In this document: positions 1 to 12,110 of the stretch, in pieces
Layout of the letters: each line of letters begins with the position of its first letter
How positions within the stretch are numbered: the stretch's first letter is position 1
Source of the DNA: Glossina fuscipes
Taxonomy: Eukaryota > Arthropoda > Insecta > Diptera > Glossinidae
DNA length: 64,000 bases
Assembly: GCF_014805625.2 (NCBI RefSeq)
Contig: NW_023998455.1
Coordinates: 2,901,858 to 2,965,857 of the forward strand
Reading direction: 5' to 3'
The notes under the pieces: generated by a model
What the model saw: only the letters and a program-made list of their open reading frames with translations
The model's database searches: none
What the model was told of the DNA's origin: nothing
Translations under genes and position numbers: made by a program

Positions 1-840
1 GAACGGTAAATTTGATGGAAAGTGGAATAAATTTCTAAAAACAGATATAAACATTCTGTGTAAATAATACCCGGAATTAATAGGAACACAAAAGATTTTA
101 AGATACAGAATGTTTTCTGGCTTTCAAACGGGACTTTTAGCGGGCCTTTATGCGTATTTCTGCTTTCTTTCTTTTAAGCACAGCATTAAAGTATGAAACT
201 AAACTAAACTAACTTAGTGGTAAAGATTCGGAAACTAAATATTAGTTATTGTGCAAGGTCGTAGACAAATTTAACGAATTTTCTTTTTTCCTTTAAGCGA
301 CTATAAACTACTTCCACGAGTAGGGTATGTTGCTTGTTCGGCAAAACTGATTCGAATTTTGACTCCTTCTCACAACTATAAATTAAATGACGGTCTTACA
401 GAGTTGCGTTCAAGGCCAATCAGATTATTAGAAATGAAGCCAATGGTCGGCAGACCATAAACTTCAGATCAAAAACATATAAATAAACTAATTTGTTATT
501 TAAATTTTCTGCTAAAATGCAGAACAAAACGTTTCTGATTATGCTTCAATTCCATAATACATAGTGAATTCAATAATCTATTTAGGCATAGGGTTGGAAA
601 CTTACCCCAACTTTGGTAGGCATTGTTCGTTTATCATCTGCTATAAAGGCTCTTTTTAGTAGTTTCATTAGTTTGGCAATACTTTGTAATTTTGCAAACT
701 GAAAGATCACGTTGTTGCTACCGCCTTATCGCCTAAGGGCACTTAAATGCAAACATTTACGAAATCTTCGAATTCTTGTTGCCCACAAAAGTTTTGCCAA
801 CAACTGTCTCGGTTGCATTGTTATCAATGGATAAATTTGT
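1..840. other. No feature recognised
   Basis: AT-rich DNA with no ORF of substance, tandem repeat or recognisable element. Confidence 0.6.
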
Positions 841-848
841 TGTTAGAC

Positions 849-1062
849 CAGGGGTGGGCAACCTTTTATGGTCGCGGATCGAAATCAAGCAAAGATATTT
901 TCGCATTAAAACAGTCTTTTAGTAAATCACAATAATGTTGCGCTTGTGAGGTCAATGTAGTTAAGTCTGGTATGCAATTAGGCGTGGACTCATTTTTATA
1001 TATATTATAAAATATCGAATGGGTCGTAAGGTGACCCGTGGGCCATAGATTGGCAGTCACTG
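849..1062. mobile_element. hAT-like MITE with decayed terminal inverted repeats
   Basis: The left end CAGGGGTGGGCAACCTTTTA continues ATGGTCGCGG. The right end read in reverse complement is CAGTGACTGCCAATCTATGG followed by CCCACGGG. The pair aligns as imperfect inverted repeats of hAT type. The flanking 8-mers TGTTAGAC (841-848) and CTTTACAC (1063-1070) agree at five of eight positions, consistent with a worn 8-bp target duplication. There is no coding capacity (two short opposed ORFs are chance). Confidence 0.5.
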
Positions 1063-1070
1063 CTTTACAC

Positions 1071-1839
1071 TAAGCTGAAAGTGAAGAACTTTTATTATTT
1101 AGTTACTTTTTAAATCCACTCTGCAAACTCTCATCCCTTGTTTATAATATTAGCAAGGAGCCGGTGGTGGCAGTAGTGGCGTTGGTGGTGGAATAATCAA
1201 ATTTTTTTTAATAACAATAGAAGACGACTAATAAGCAAAGGTGGTGGGTTAATTAGCTCTAAAGTATGGCTTATATTATATTATATACGCTATTGAAAAT
1301 ATTGATGGAATTTCTCTCTTTTAATGAATCATAAAAGAGAGAAGAGATAAAAATAAAACACTTTAATGTGTTTTTTTTTTCCTCTCAAAACTTTTCAATG
1401 TAGATGATCTCATTATATATATATATATATATATGTACATACATGTACGTATATTTGTATTTTATTATTTTAATTAATCAAGGTTTTCAAAATTCGATAA
1501 ATTATAAATGTTCACGACAATAACGATAATATTCACTCTGTGAAAGCAACCTTAAATCACATACATACATACACACTTATTGTGTATACGCACACCTAAG
1601 CATGCAATAACTGAATAAGTGGCTTGAACGTCAACCGTAATAATAACAATAGCAAAAACCAATCGCAGCCGAAAGCGTAAAATGGATATTTGTTGCATTT
1701 GCCCGTCCGCTTGTTAGACAAGGAAGTAGATTTTGGAGACATCTATCTATCTATGTATGACCGTAAGATTTTGAGTTAACTCGGACGTGGGCTTCTACCT
1801 GTCCCTCCGTCCGTCCGTCCGCTCGTTCGTCCGTCCACG
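1071..1839. other. Non-coding DNA with simple repeats
   Basis: A GGTGGTGG-rich patch at 1161-1191, a TA run at 1416-1434, CATA repeats at 1562-1572, and the start of GTCC repeats at about 1800. No gene seen. Confidence 0.6.
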
Positions 1840-2325
1840 CATACGTTCTCTTAACGGACGTTGGCGGCCGGGTTAAATTAGCCGTAGCTATCCATTCATT
1901 GAACCTTGGTTATTAGCAGCCTTGGAATTAACTTAACCATGGCCCTCCATCTGTCCATCCGCTCTTTCGTCCGCTGGTCGAACCTTGGCTGTTAACAGTC
2001 AAGCTCATTTAGCCATGTCCATTAATCCGCTCGTTCTCCCTTTCATTCGCCTGTCGAATCTTGGCTTTTACTCATCGAGCTAACTAAGCGGACTCCATCC
2101 GTCCATTTGCTCTTTCGTTCGCCTGTTGGGCTGTTAACAGTAGAGTTAATTAAGCCATGTCCATCAATCCGATCGTCCGCTCTTTTATTCGTTGTCGGAC
2201 GTTTGCTGTTAGGAGTCCAGTTAATTTAGCCATGGCCGCCAATCCGGCCGCTCTTTCGTCCGACCTTGGCTGTTAACAATCGAGTTAATCTAGTCATGCT
2301 AATCCATACGTCCATCTGTCAGTAA
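1840..2325 (+). repeat. Diverged tandem repeat, about six units of 62-80 bp
   Basis: Each unit has a motif like CCTTGGCTGTTAACAGTC, then TTAATTTAGCCATGTCCAT, then CCGCTC-TTTCGTCCGCCTG. The TTGGCT/GTTAACAG motif recurs near 1904, 1983, 2060, 2128, 2203 and 2264. A GTCC block at 1800-1845 precedes it, so the array may have grown from a mini-me-like GTCY region. Confidence 0.75.
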
Positions 2326-2941
2326 CTTGATCTATATATAAATATTTCCATTCAATGCTTGCTATGGTCGTGATCCTAATAAGCAAAAAAGGAAAAACAA
2401 ATTCCACCTTAGTAGATATTTTGTTCTTCATTGGCACGAGACTCGATTCGCTTATTATTAATAAATAAATAAATAAACAAATAAATAAAATTTCAATAAA
2501 TTGGAAGATGGGAGTGAAGAAACCCGATTCCCGATTGTTGAAAACATGTTGCAATGTTTGTTTAAAATGAAGTGGATATCAAGTGTTCGACGAAAACGAC
2601 GAACATAACTTTCTTAACTTTTCATTTTATTAATTTTTTTTTTTTTTGTTTAACATCTAAATCGCATTGTTATGATCGTGATTGTCCGTCCACTCAATTA
2701 TAATTAAATGCTTGTTAAAATTAATTGTTACTGCTTCGTGTATTGTCGGATTTTTTCTTTGTCTTTCTCGTATCGCATTATCAGTTATTTCACTTGTAGT
2801 TGTTGTTGTTGTTTTTATATTAAAAAAGATTTATTATTTTGTTATTATCTTCATCGTTTCATTTCTTTTCATACTCTTCGTTACCTTGATGTTATTGAGG
2901 TATATTAGAATTGCGTTGACTTATTTATGATTTATCGCTTT
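2326..2941. other. No gene recognised; AAAT and T runs
   Basis: AAATAAATAAAC-type repeat at 2459-2490 and a T run near 2635-2646. The overlapping hydrophobic ORFs are translations of T-rich DNA. Confidence 0.6.
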
Positions 2942-3244
2942 TCAAGCGAGCGCATATTGTCCGTGATGTGATCTTCTTAAAATTCTCTCGCTGCTTAGGT
3001 ATGCGTAATCATACTCATAGCTGATATTCAAAGAGTATGATGTCGTTGCCAGGTCTATTACAGAGATCATTGGGCGAGTTGCGCTACCGTCGGGGATTAT
3101 ATATATATAAGATTCGAGATTAAATTGCAATGCGGTAGACCAATACCTTAAATACGATCCGTATGTGGCTGCAGCTTTAGTGACTGCTTGCTCGGTAAAA
3201 GCATAACATGTACCTACCGGAATATACCTTCGAGGTAGCGTCAA
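2942..3244 (-). other. Open frame of 100 aa, possibly worn LINE 3' end
   Basis: Minus-strand frame with AAATYGSYLRYWSTALQFN. This weakly resembles the LINE-like C-terminus at 31730-31933 (AAAIRYWNSLSAALQVN). The similarity is short and could be chance; no other domain is visible. Confidence 0.25.
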
Positions 3245-4299
3245 CTATTTATTTTCTTGCCTTCACTTCTTTCCGACAAGCACGACTAGGCAGCAACTAC
3301 TGCATGAATAACCGTTAAGGCTCGAAGGAAAAAACGTCCCTTTTTCTTTTTAGTCGACTATTCAAATAGTCAGTCTAACCTTCTCTTCTTAAACTGTTCA
3401 ATATTTTTTAATAGCCAAACTGAGGCCTTTCTTATTTAAAATCCTAGCACATTTCTTCTTTGAAGCTCAGAGGGAGTTCACAAGGAGGAGGCAACCATTT
3501 TAATCAATCTTGATGCTTTTTAAGTAAGTTTCCCGTCTTCCTTGATAGCCTGGAGCCAGCTTATGATTTTCAATATCGACTAAACACAATTATGGACTCG
3601 CTGCAACTATTCGAGAATTTACAGTTGAACAATCTTTCGATCGTAAAATTGCTGTCGAGTCACATATTCAAATCGCGGTCGAGTTTCCTTGATATCGAGA
3701 ATCTCAAACTGTCTTCTGATTTCTTTCTGCGTGAGCTGGTTTTAATCAGTCTTATTACCTTTTAATTAGGCTACGCTCTTAGCAGCCAACGTTAGCTTTT
3801 TAATATTGCGCCCTCCTATAGTCAATTCAGTAGCCAGTTTTATCCTATTTTTAAGCCGGTCCCCTATTCATGCAAGGTGACTTCTTGAGCTGAGCAGTTT
3901 TTTTAATCCATTTCTAAATGATTGCCACAGGCTTTTTGCAGTCAAGCAATGAAGCTTCTTTCGAGGTAGTCTAGACCCGTTTACTGAGTCAAATAACCCC
4001 CTTCCTAAGGAACCTGGTGTCATTGCATCCAAAGTATTATTTCGTATAGAGTTTAGACTTTAAATTTCAAGCTCATATGAATTCCCCAAAGTCGTCTATC
4101 TTTGATTTTCGATTTTAATCTTCCCTCGTCTAAACCCTTTTGACCCAAATTAGTCCTATTGATTGATATGCGATTTTCCTGGTGGTTTATCTAATCGGTT
4201 CATAGTATTCGATGAGAGTTTAAAATTCTTTTCAAGGCTTCTATTTGTACCCTCTTTGTATCCTTTTTTTCTTCCATTTTTTTGCTTAATTTTGGAAAA
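3245..4299. other. No feature recognised
   Basis: Less AT-rich than its surroundings but with no long ORF on either strand and no recognisable motif. An old mobile element is possible but not supported. Confidence 0.5.
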
Positions 4300-4830
4300 G
4301 CCCGCCCTTAGTGTGGGGGGGGGGGGGCCACACCCGTAAAACATGATACGGGACCACACCTCTATTTTGAAAAATATAAAAAATTGTTTTTTTTTTTGCT
4401 TTCTATTTATAAACCACAACATATGCAAGGATAAAAATTTGCGAGTGGTTCTGTAGCACCGGTACAAAAGCAGAAACAATCGACCACGCCCACTCAATAT
4501 TATAGGGTTTGAAGCACGCAGAAAGAATCTTCAACGACCGTATAAACTCCATTTTCCATTTGCATGTACACCGCTCATGACCGCAAAAATTAAAATATTT
4601 GGTTCCAAATTTGGCAAACCCATTGGAAATAGTTGCGCCCAAGTTGATATTGAAAATGGGATAAAACGGAATATTATAGGGTGGACGGAACCCTTTCACC
4701 GCTTGAGTACATTTTGTCTTTCGGAGTTTTTTACTCATAGACAGCAAGGGCCGCACGCCAGCAGCCATGCCTACGCAATATCGTAGAGTATGCAAATATA
4801 CTGAATCTTTTTTAGGAAAGCGGTGATGGG
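4300..4830. repeat. Dispersed-repeat-like DNA with CCACGCCC and a poly(G) run
   Basis: Contains a G run at 4315-4327, GGCCACACCCG and CGACCACGCCCACTC (4482-4496). The CCACGCCC motif recurs at 21314, is reversed at 27654, and is common in dipteran dispersed repeats. The 162-aa minus-strand ORF (4403-4891) has no recognisable domain and is probably fortuitous. Confidence 0.4.
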
Positions 4831-6589
4831 ACACGTCTGCGTAAAGTTTTGTTACTTCTTTTTTTTTTTTTTCATTATATTTTGGTATCAAAAAGTACTT
4901 TTAAGATTTTATCTCTTATTTATGAGTTTTTTTTTTTTTTTTTTTTATTAATATAAGCAATGAAATAACGAAATTTTGCTCTAGCAGCGTTTGGTAGTAG
5001 TCATTTATAATGGCAGACCGGTTTTGTAAAAAAAAAAAAAAAATTTTTTACTTTGAGTCGAGATAAGTGCGATTATTATGTGGAGACAGACTCGAGCTTA
5101 CATTTTTAGTTAGACTAATAATATTTAAACTTTCTTATTAAATGCCGTTATTTTTATACGATATTTAAAATTGTTTTTTTTTTTTTGTTTTTTTTTTTTT
5201 TGCTTTGTGTAACAGAACTTGTTTTTGCATACATGTTCATTGATCTATAAAAATTGACTTGCAAAAGTTTTTGAGTTAACGTACAAAAAGCAACAACAAT
5301 AAATGAAAAATCAAATAGAAAATTATGTTTAAATATTTGTTGTATGAGATTGTGTATGTTAGTAATGCCGCTCTTAATTCACGTTCATGTGCATAGCGTG
5401 AAATTGTTATTGTCTTTGAAATTTAAATCTTTATAACAATTCCTAAGTTTTTTTTGTTTCTTTAAATACCTTTTATGCAATGTGTTGCGCTCAATTGTTT
5501 TTTGATTTGTTTTTTAATTTTTTTTTTTTTTTTTTGCCAAACGCATGCGGCGTTTGCACATCATTGACTTTGATTTTTTTTTTTTTTTTTCAAAAACTTT
5601 TTTTTGTTATTATTATGCTTCAAACGCAGCGTGATACCGTCACTGATTCTGTGATTGAATGTCGAATAGAAGATTTTTCTTGCATTTTTCCTTCTGTGCA
5701 TATAGTATCCGGAATATAAAGCATTTTGAAAGGCGCGCTGTTTTTTTGTTTGTACGTTGGAAGCGCAGCATTTACCAACGGGACGACGGAAGTACAATCT
5801 ATCATTCAGCTACCATTCAAAGCTAGTCTCTTTCCTAATAACTAAATATTGCGGCAAATGGCGAGTTATTGAAGTGTCGTCGATAATAAAGATTGTAAAA
5901 GTACGCAAAAGATTAACTCGTTCGCTAACAACTGTCACATATATGTGACACATGTGCTGCTGTTTCTCATCGCATGTAAGTTATTTATGTCAGCTAAAGA
6001 ACTCTTGAACTCGCATTAATGTTTTCCCCAAGAGACTTTAATAGTGAACGGTTTAAAGAGCTTTATTAGGTTTTCCTTCAAAATACACTGAAAGCATTCA
6101 AAAATTTGTCGCATGAAAATTTTATTAGCATGAGAGTTTAAAGTTGAAAAGAAATATTCTTCAGCTATTTTCTGATCTAATCTGATAACACAAACATCTT
6201 AATTATCTCGAAGAGCTTACTTTGATGTTTTTCGATTACTTTTTCAAAAATATAGGATTTTTGAGGCAATGAAAAAAAAGTAACTAAATACTTGGTAAGA
6301 TCGTTTCAAGCTCTTCCCTATTCTTATCGCAAATTATTTCTCTGCTTTGAACGAAATATATATTTGTGAATATATTTTTTTCTTTCAAAATTCCAGATGT
6401 TTCTCTTACATTGGAATTTTTCTTGCAAACTAGTAATGCAAGAAAATGGTGTCAGATTAAATAATAGTAGCAGACGTTTTGATAATAGAGTTGTGTTAAC
6501 AGATTTTATAAACATTTGACAAATTTTTGGCGCCTAGTGGTCCATATTTTACATACCACAGAGATATGCTGCTTTTGCTCTTCACTTTG
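4831..6589. other. Non-coding, homopolymer-rich; one 18-bp palindrome
   Basis: T runs above 10 nt near 4860, 4930, 5176, 5197, 5520 and 5575 and an A run near 5028. TGTCACATATATGTGACA at 5933-5950 is a perfect palindrome. No gene seen. Confidence 0.6.
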
Positions 6590-7190
6590 TAACAGTCAAG
6601 AACGCATATTAAGGACGTTCTACTAAATGCATATATGATGTCTGTCCGTCCGCCCGAAGTTCCGCTCACGAAGTAGGTGGGCATTCGCAGCCGTACGCAT
6701 TGAGGTAACAACATGGCGCTGGAAGTATTCGGTTCATTGATAGGATCCAAGAACATATATCAAGAACGCTTTACTCAATGCATATATGATGTCTGTCCGT
6801 CCGCTCGAAGATCCGTTCACGAAGCAGATGCATGTTCACAGCCGTATGCATTGAGGTAACAACATGGCGTTGGAAGTATTCGGTTCATTGATAGGATCCA
6901 AGAATGCATATCAAGAACGCTCTACTCAATACATATATGATGTCTGTCCGTCCGCTCGAAGTTCCGCTCACGAAGTAGGTGGGCATTCGCAGTCGTACGG
7001 ATTGAGGTAACAAGGTGGCACTCTATTCCGCTGTGTTTCGTTTGTTGACATGAGGCAAGAACGCATACTAAGAACGCTCTATTAAATACGTATATAACGT
7101 ATGTCCGTCCTTTCGAAGATCCGTTCACGAAGTAGGTGCGTATTCGCATCGAGGTAACAACGTATGGCATTATGGCTATATGTTTGTTTT
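6590..7190. repeat. Tandem repeat, four units of about 150 bp
   Basis: Units share CAAGAACGC, TACTCAATGCATATATGATG, TCTGTCCGTCCGCTCGAAG, TTCCGCTCACGAAGTAGG, ATTGAGGTAACAAC and GGTTCATTGATAGGATCCAAG. The TCTGTCCGTC motif or its equivalent lies near 6641, 6792, 6942 and 7100. The first three units are close copies; the fourth is diverged. Minus-strand ORFs over it are repeat translations. Confidence 0.85.
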
Positions 7191-8409
7191 GCTAATTGGC
7201 TTAAGTTGAAAATTGAAAGCGATTCGTTTTTTACAAGTGTTTAGAGATATTGATCAGAAACCTACATTGTGACATAAAAATAATTAGATAAAATTACATG
7301 GGCAATTATTAGAGAGACGGACATGCAGAGAAGCTTCAATCGTTTGATAAAATGATTCTGCAATGATTCGTGTAACAAAAACGCTGAAGTTCAATTGCAA
7401 GCTCCCTTTAAAGTTGCAAGCATCTGCATAAACCTAATATTCTTTTACCACCAAAGACGCATTATATAAAAAGAGGAAATGACTGAGTGAAAAAACGAGT
7501 ATAAGACGCAAACATATGAGAAAAAAAAAAGTTTAATGAGTCATTGTCATATTTTGTTTTTCAACAACGTCGTGTCAAAGGACGACATTCCCAGTAAAAA
7601 GGAAACACTTACAGGGTAACTGCGATCGATGAAAGACTAATCTTTAATCCCTCAACAAATTTCTTTTTTATGCATTGTGAACGCGTCAAAAAGACAGTTT
7701 ACACAGGGTTCTTAAAGCCCGGTTGCCAAAGTTCATTGCATTTTTTGGATTAATCACATCTCTGTCTCCCGAATTTCAGTTTCGTGGGCACATACAGTTT
7801 GCTGGCAAACTTCTTCCCTGAAACTGGTCAGAGCCAATTTGGCTCACTCTTCAGTAACTTAGTTTGAGATCAGCGATTTCAGGGTGAATTTCTTAAGATT
7901 CCAGACGGGACGACTGATTGATAAAGGATGTACAAGCCGAAAAAAAGGAATGAATTTACATTTGGGAATCGCACCAGTATCACCGTGGTAGTAGGTGGCA
8001 TAACTCTGAGAATATATTGGAAGATTTTCATCACACTATCAATCGTAGTAGGTTATGAAGAATAAGCACAAAAGTCAAGTTTTTTTTTTTTTTGCCTTGA
8101 ACCGAGAGGTGTTCTTAGTTTATTTTTTTACTCTAGACATATCGTTTGATCGATTTAGTTCACTTTTAATCTGACGCTGTGCGTGGAAGAAGTATATAAA
8201 TTTTTATTCTTTCTTGTAGTTGAAAAATAGCGAGCGAAAAAATCATTTTTTTTTCCCTTTTTTAAAAGCAGAAATATTCTCAGTTTAAGTCGCGCTGTAG
8301 GCATATCCCTGAACTGATTTGCTCCATATGCAGTGCAAACTTACGTTGAAGAATTTCCAATGTTTCTATTAAATTTGAGCCGTATAGGGCCCTTTTTTCA
8401 ACCAAGATA
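7191..8409. other. No feature recognised
   Basis: AT-rich DNA, A and T runs near 7519, 8080 and 8250. No coding region or element identified. Confidence 0.5.
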
Positions 8410-8745
8410 ACGTTTGCCAAAAACGGACGGAGGGACATAACATAGAGATCAAGAACGTATATTTTTTATGATATCGGCTTCAGTAATACAAGTCCTATTG
8501 CTTTATTTTTCCAACTGAGACAATGTTTACCGCAGACGGATGGAGGGACGTACCTAAATCGATTTAGGATTGATACAAATCCAGAACATAAATTTTTTAC
8601 GATGTCTCTAATGTCTTTGGCTTTCGTAATCCAAGCGTTTTGATAAACTGAATATACCTTCAATTTTCCCGGGCATGGGTATGAAAACAAATTTGTATAT
8701 ACCAAAATAACAATAAAGATGCGACATTTACTCAATCCCAAGTAA
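8410..8745 (-). mobile_element. mini-me-like repeats, two partial copies, second subfamily
   Basis: Two GGACGGAGGGAC-like blocks (about 8425 and 8537). The first is followed by GATCAAGAACGTATATTTTT. The second is followed by AAATCGATTTAGGATTGATAC, CCAGAACATAAATTTTTTAC and TGATAAACTGAATATACC. The pattern matches the family in antisense orientation. The overlapping 91-aa ORF is not a gene. Confidence 0.5.
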
Positions 8746-10190
8746 AGGAAAAAAAAAAAAGAAATTTTTTTTTTCTTACAAAGCGGCGGGCGTTTGCATC
8801 ATCATCGTATGTACATTCCCCTAAAACTATCATTTATAAGAAAAGAAAAAACAATTTAAAATCGTACGGAAATAATGTAGTAAATACACTTGTCTCTCAA
8901 TTTACGCGACAACCCTTCGAATGGCTTTCATCTATAAGAAATACTTCAAGTATTTCTTTGCCTGATGTGTGTGTAGTGCTCTAATAATGCGATAAAGTAC
9001 GCATTTTAGCATAATGTGTTCTTTTCCAATTGATTGATTGATTGATTGTTTGATTGATTGATTTGGTATTGATTACTTTGAAAGGAAATTCTAGAAGCTT
9101 TTAAACTCAACCCATGCAATGTAGGCGTGTGAATGTTTCTTCCTTCGATCGGTGCTGCTTCGGTAAGCGTACCGCCTCTGCTATGCTTTTCTACAGAAAA
9201 GAAAAGACAAAATAAGCGGGCCTCCGCGTAAATCGAGGGCGCACGACAACAACAATAATAATAATAATATTTTTTTTTTATTGTTTATGACAATTTAAAG
9301 CAGCTGCCATCAATACAACCCGAAAAACAAAGCACAGCGCATTATAAACAAACATTTCTTTTAACCATAATCGAAAGCGTGAAAAAAAAAAAATGAAAGA
9401 ACGAATGGAAAAAAGGGGAGATTTTTGTTTCGCTTATTATTATTATTATTATGTTACCGAGCCATAAACTTATACAGATGCATGTTTGTGTATTCTTCAA
9501 TTTGAATTTGACAACAACAATAAAGCCACACATTAACTACCACTTTTTTTTTGTATTTTGTTGTTTATGCAAAGAAACAGAAGGAAGACAAAAAAAGAAA
9601 AAAACAAAAAAAAAAAACACTATTACGCTACAAAATTATTTCAACAGTTTCTGTAGAAAGTGGGTGAATCAAAAGCACAAAAAGAATGGGAAGAGAAGAG
9701 ATTTACATAAAAACACCCTTTTGTGTTACAACTCCTTTTTTTTTATATTTTTCAAACTTTGTTTAGTGTTGTTTTTGTGCTCAAAAGGGGTTAATTGAAT
9801 CCTGGTCACTTGAGTGGGATATAATCGATTTTCAAGATATACTTCAATTAATTGCTTTCAAATGAAACTAATTTGTTAGAAAAAAAATAAATAAATAAAT
9901 AAACGACAAAGAATTACAATTTTCAAGTATATAAACACAGTTTGAGGAGCACTAAAAAAAAGAGGATTCTTCCAATTCAAATCAATCTTTGATACCAATC
10001 TTCTAACGCGTTTCTACGTAAATTCCAAAGAAAAATTCGCCATTTACCTCATATCCGCTGATCAATGACGGCACACTACTCGTAGGAGTTCAAAAACGCT
10101 TTTGGTAAGTTCTTAAAATACTTCAATCACTCGGGGGATGTTCACTGTTCCCTGTAAGCGTATAATCAGACAGAAAAAAGAAAATGAGTC
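8746..10190. other. Non-coding DNA with simple repeats
   Basis: GATT repeats at 9029-9062, AAT at 9250-9269, TTA at 9435-9452, long A runs near 9600 and AAAT at 9883-9902. The 115-aa Lys-rich ORF at 9451 follows A-runs and is not credible. Confidence 0.6.
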
Positions 10191-10194
10191 AGAG

Positions 10195-10700
10195 ATCAAT
10201 GACCGATTGGTAAGCGTTATATGCCATTATGTACCGGGCTGCGATAACACACTAATCGTCGCCTAACATCGCTATATATTGATAAATCGAGTGATGGACA
10301 CGGAAGGAGAAGTGGAGAAAGAAATATAGGGTGGGAGGTCTGTAATTGGTCGATGAGTGTTATATGCCATAAATAAAATCTGGTCTACCATCGTTTTATA
10401 TTTATAATTACTGTCATGGTGAGGGAGGACACTCTCGCCCCCCCCCCCCGGGGGGCGCCCCCCCCTCTATGACCAGCCGATAAGTGTTATATCTCATTGC
10501 CTATCGAGACACCTATCGTAATTAAAGTATAGTATACCATCGCTACATGCTTATTAGTAGAGTTATGATCACGGAGAAAGAAGTAGAGAAGGAAGAATAG
10601 GGCGGGTGATCTGTTATTGGTCGATAAGTGTTATAGGTAATTACTTTGCGAGCTACGACTCAAATTAAAGTAAAGTCTACCATAGCGCTATGCTCTGAAT
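10195..10700. repeat. Tandem repeat, four units of about 127-145 bp, with a GC-rich run
   Basis: Units share ATTGGTCGATAAGTGTTATA, TAAAGTA-AGTCTACCATCGC, a GGAGAAAGAAGTAGAGAA-like purine block and ATAGGGTGGGAGGTCTGT. The GTGTTAT motif lies at 10214 (as GCGTTAT), 10357, 10484 and 10629. A C/G run at 10437-10465 sits between units two and three and contains a self-complementary CCCCCCGGGGGG core. Confidence 0.75.
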
Positions 10701-11839
10701 CGGCACTACGCTTCTTCTTTTTCTTCATCTTCCTTTGCTGCTTCTTAACCAATCGGCTAAGCCGTAAACCTTCCAGCTGCAAGCTGCTGTACATGTTCCA
10801 CAATTTTTAAGCAGAAAAATCGAGTAAATCGTCTCCGTATCGAATTGAAAAGTATATCCGTATTTTAGATGCCATTGTTCTTGTGCTTAGGGATATCAAT
10901 TAAATAGTTTCAGATTGAATTTAGAAAGTGATACGCGCTTTTGTGGAAGAAAGACATGGTAGGCTTTTATCGATAGGAACTCTTCTTTATATGCTGGCTT
11001 GATGCTAGCAGAAAATCAAAAACTTCTGCGGTGTTGTTCATCACTTTAAAAATTGTAAACTGTACCTAGAAGGCAGAAGGTGGGGTTATTGAACTCAGAC
11101 TATATTCCATGTAAGACTTTCACTTTTTATTGGTTTCTTTTGCTAGCTGGAACTTGTTTGAGCATAGTCGCATTTTCCGTAAAAAAAGCCGCAAGGTAAA
11201 GTTCTTGCTTTGCGTGCGATGTGAAAAGATAAATTTACGCGCAGACGTTAAGCTTGATTGAATGAATGTAGGAAGGGGATGGTCGTTACATCAAGAAAAG
11301 TAGACGTATGGACGGGCGAAGGGCCGTCAGATAATGTAATGGGAAGAAGCAAGTATGAAGATAAGGACTTAGTTAGCAAAGCGGCATAAAAGTTGGGTGG
11401 AAAGATAAGTAGTAGAGAAAGAAGATGAGGAAGAAAAAGAAGAAGTGGAAGAAAAAAAGTTGAGTGAATCTTAGTTGCATTCAGGTTTCATGCTACTCCT
11501 GGAAATTGGTACACAAAGCTCTTTTTGGTGATTGATTCTCGTGAAAAATGTATTTCTTTCGTATTTTTTTTTTTTTTTAGTTTCAATTTTAAGGTAGACG
11601 AACTTTCCCTTTAACCCTTTGTTTTTTCCATTTATTTTTTTTGTTAGGAAAAAGTTCGTTTCTTCTCTTTTTTTGTAAGGCGAATAAGCATTAAGCTCAC
11701 TGTTGGCCGTAAAGTTCTCTCTTCATTTTCATTTTTTTTTTGAGGTTATGTCTTAAAATGTGTATCATAATTTCTATTAAAAATTCAACTTAAAAAAGTA
11801 CCATTTAATGAAATAAGAGCATACTTTTAATCCTTCTTT
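10701..11839. other. No gene recognised; purine-rich stretch
   Basis: A strongly purine-biased strand at about 11390-11465 (GAAGATGAGGAAGAAAAAGA type) and T runs near 11567 and 11730. No coding signal. Confidence 0.55.
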
Positions 11840-12110
11840 TTGTACCCGTCACTAACGGCTGGAGGTATATTCACTTTTTGAGAACGTTTGCAACATTCAG
11901 CAGCAAATTATAGAGACCCATTAAGTGATATGCATTGTTGATCAGCATCAAATTGTGAAACGATTTAGGAATGTCCATCTGTCTGTCTGTCTGTCTGTCT
12001 GTCTGCAGCAAACATTATCCTAATTGCAAAAGTTAAGATATCATATTCAAGTTTGATAAAAACATTGCAGACAGGTTGCTATTGATAATCGGTGAAATCT
12101 GTCAAAGAAC
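11840..12110 (+). mobile_element. mini-me-like repeat with (GTCT)n
   Basis: Begins TTGTACCCGTCACTAACGGC-TGGAGGTATATTCA, then GAACGTTTGCAACATTCAGC, AAACGATTTAGGAATGTCC, a TCTG run at about 11975-12005, and AGATATCATATTCAAGTTTG. Good example of the + orientation with an expanded GTCT array. Confidence 0.65.

Noticed and set aside
4403..4891. Minus-strand 162-aa ORF
   Set aside because: No recognisable domain, overlaps homopolymers and a dispersed-repeat-like region with CCACGCCC; codon composition is not convincing.
9451..9798. 115-aa Lys-rich ORF
   Set aside because: Generated by A-runs and T-runs; low complexity.
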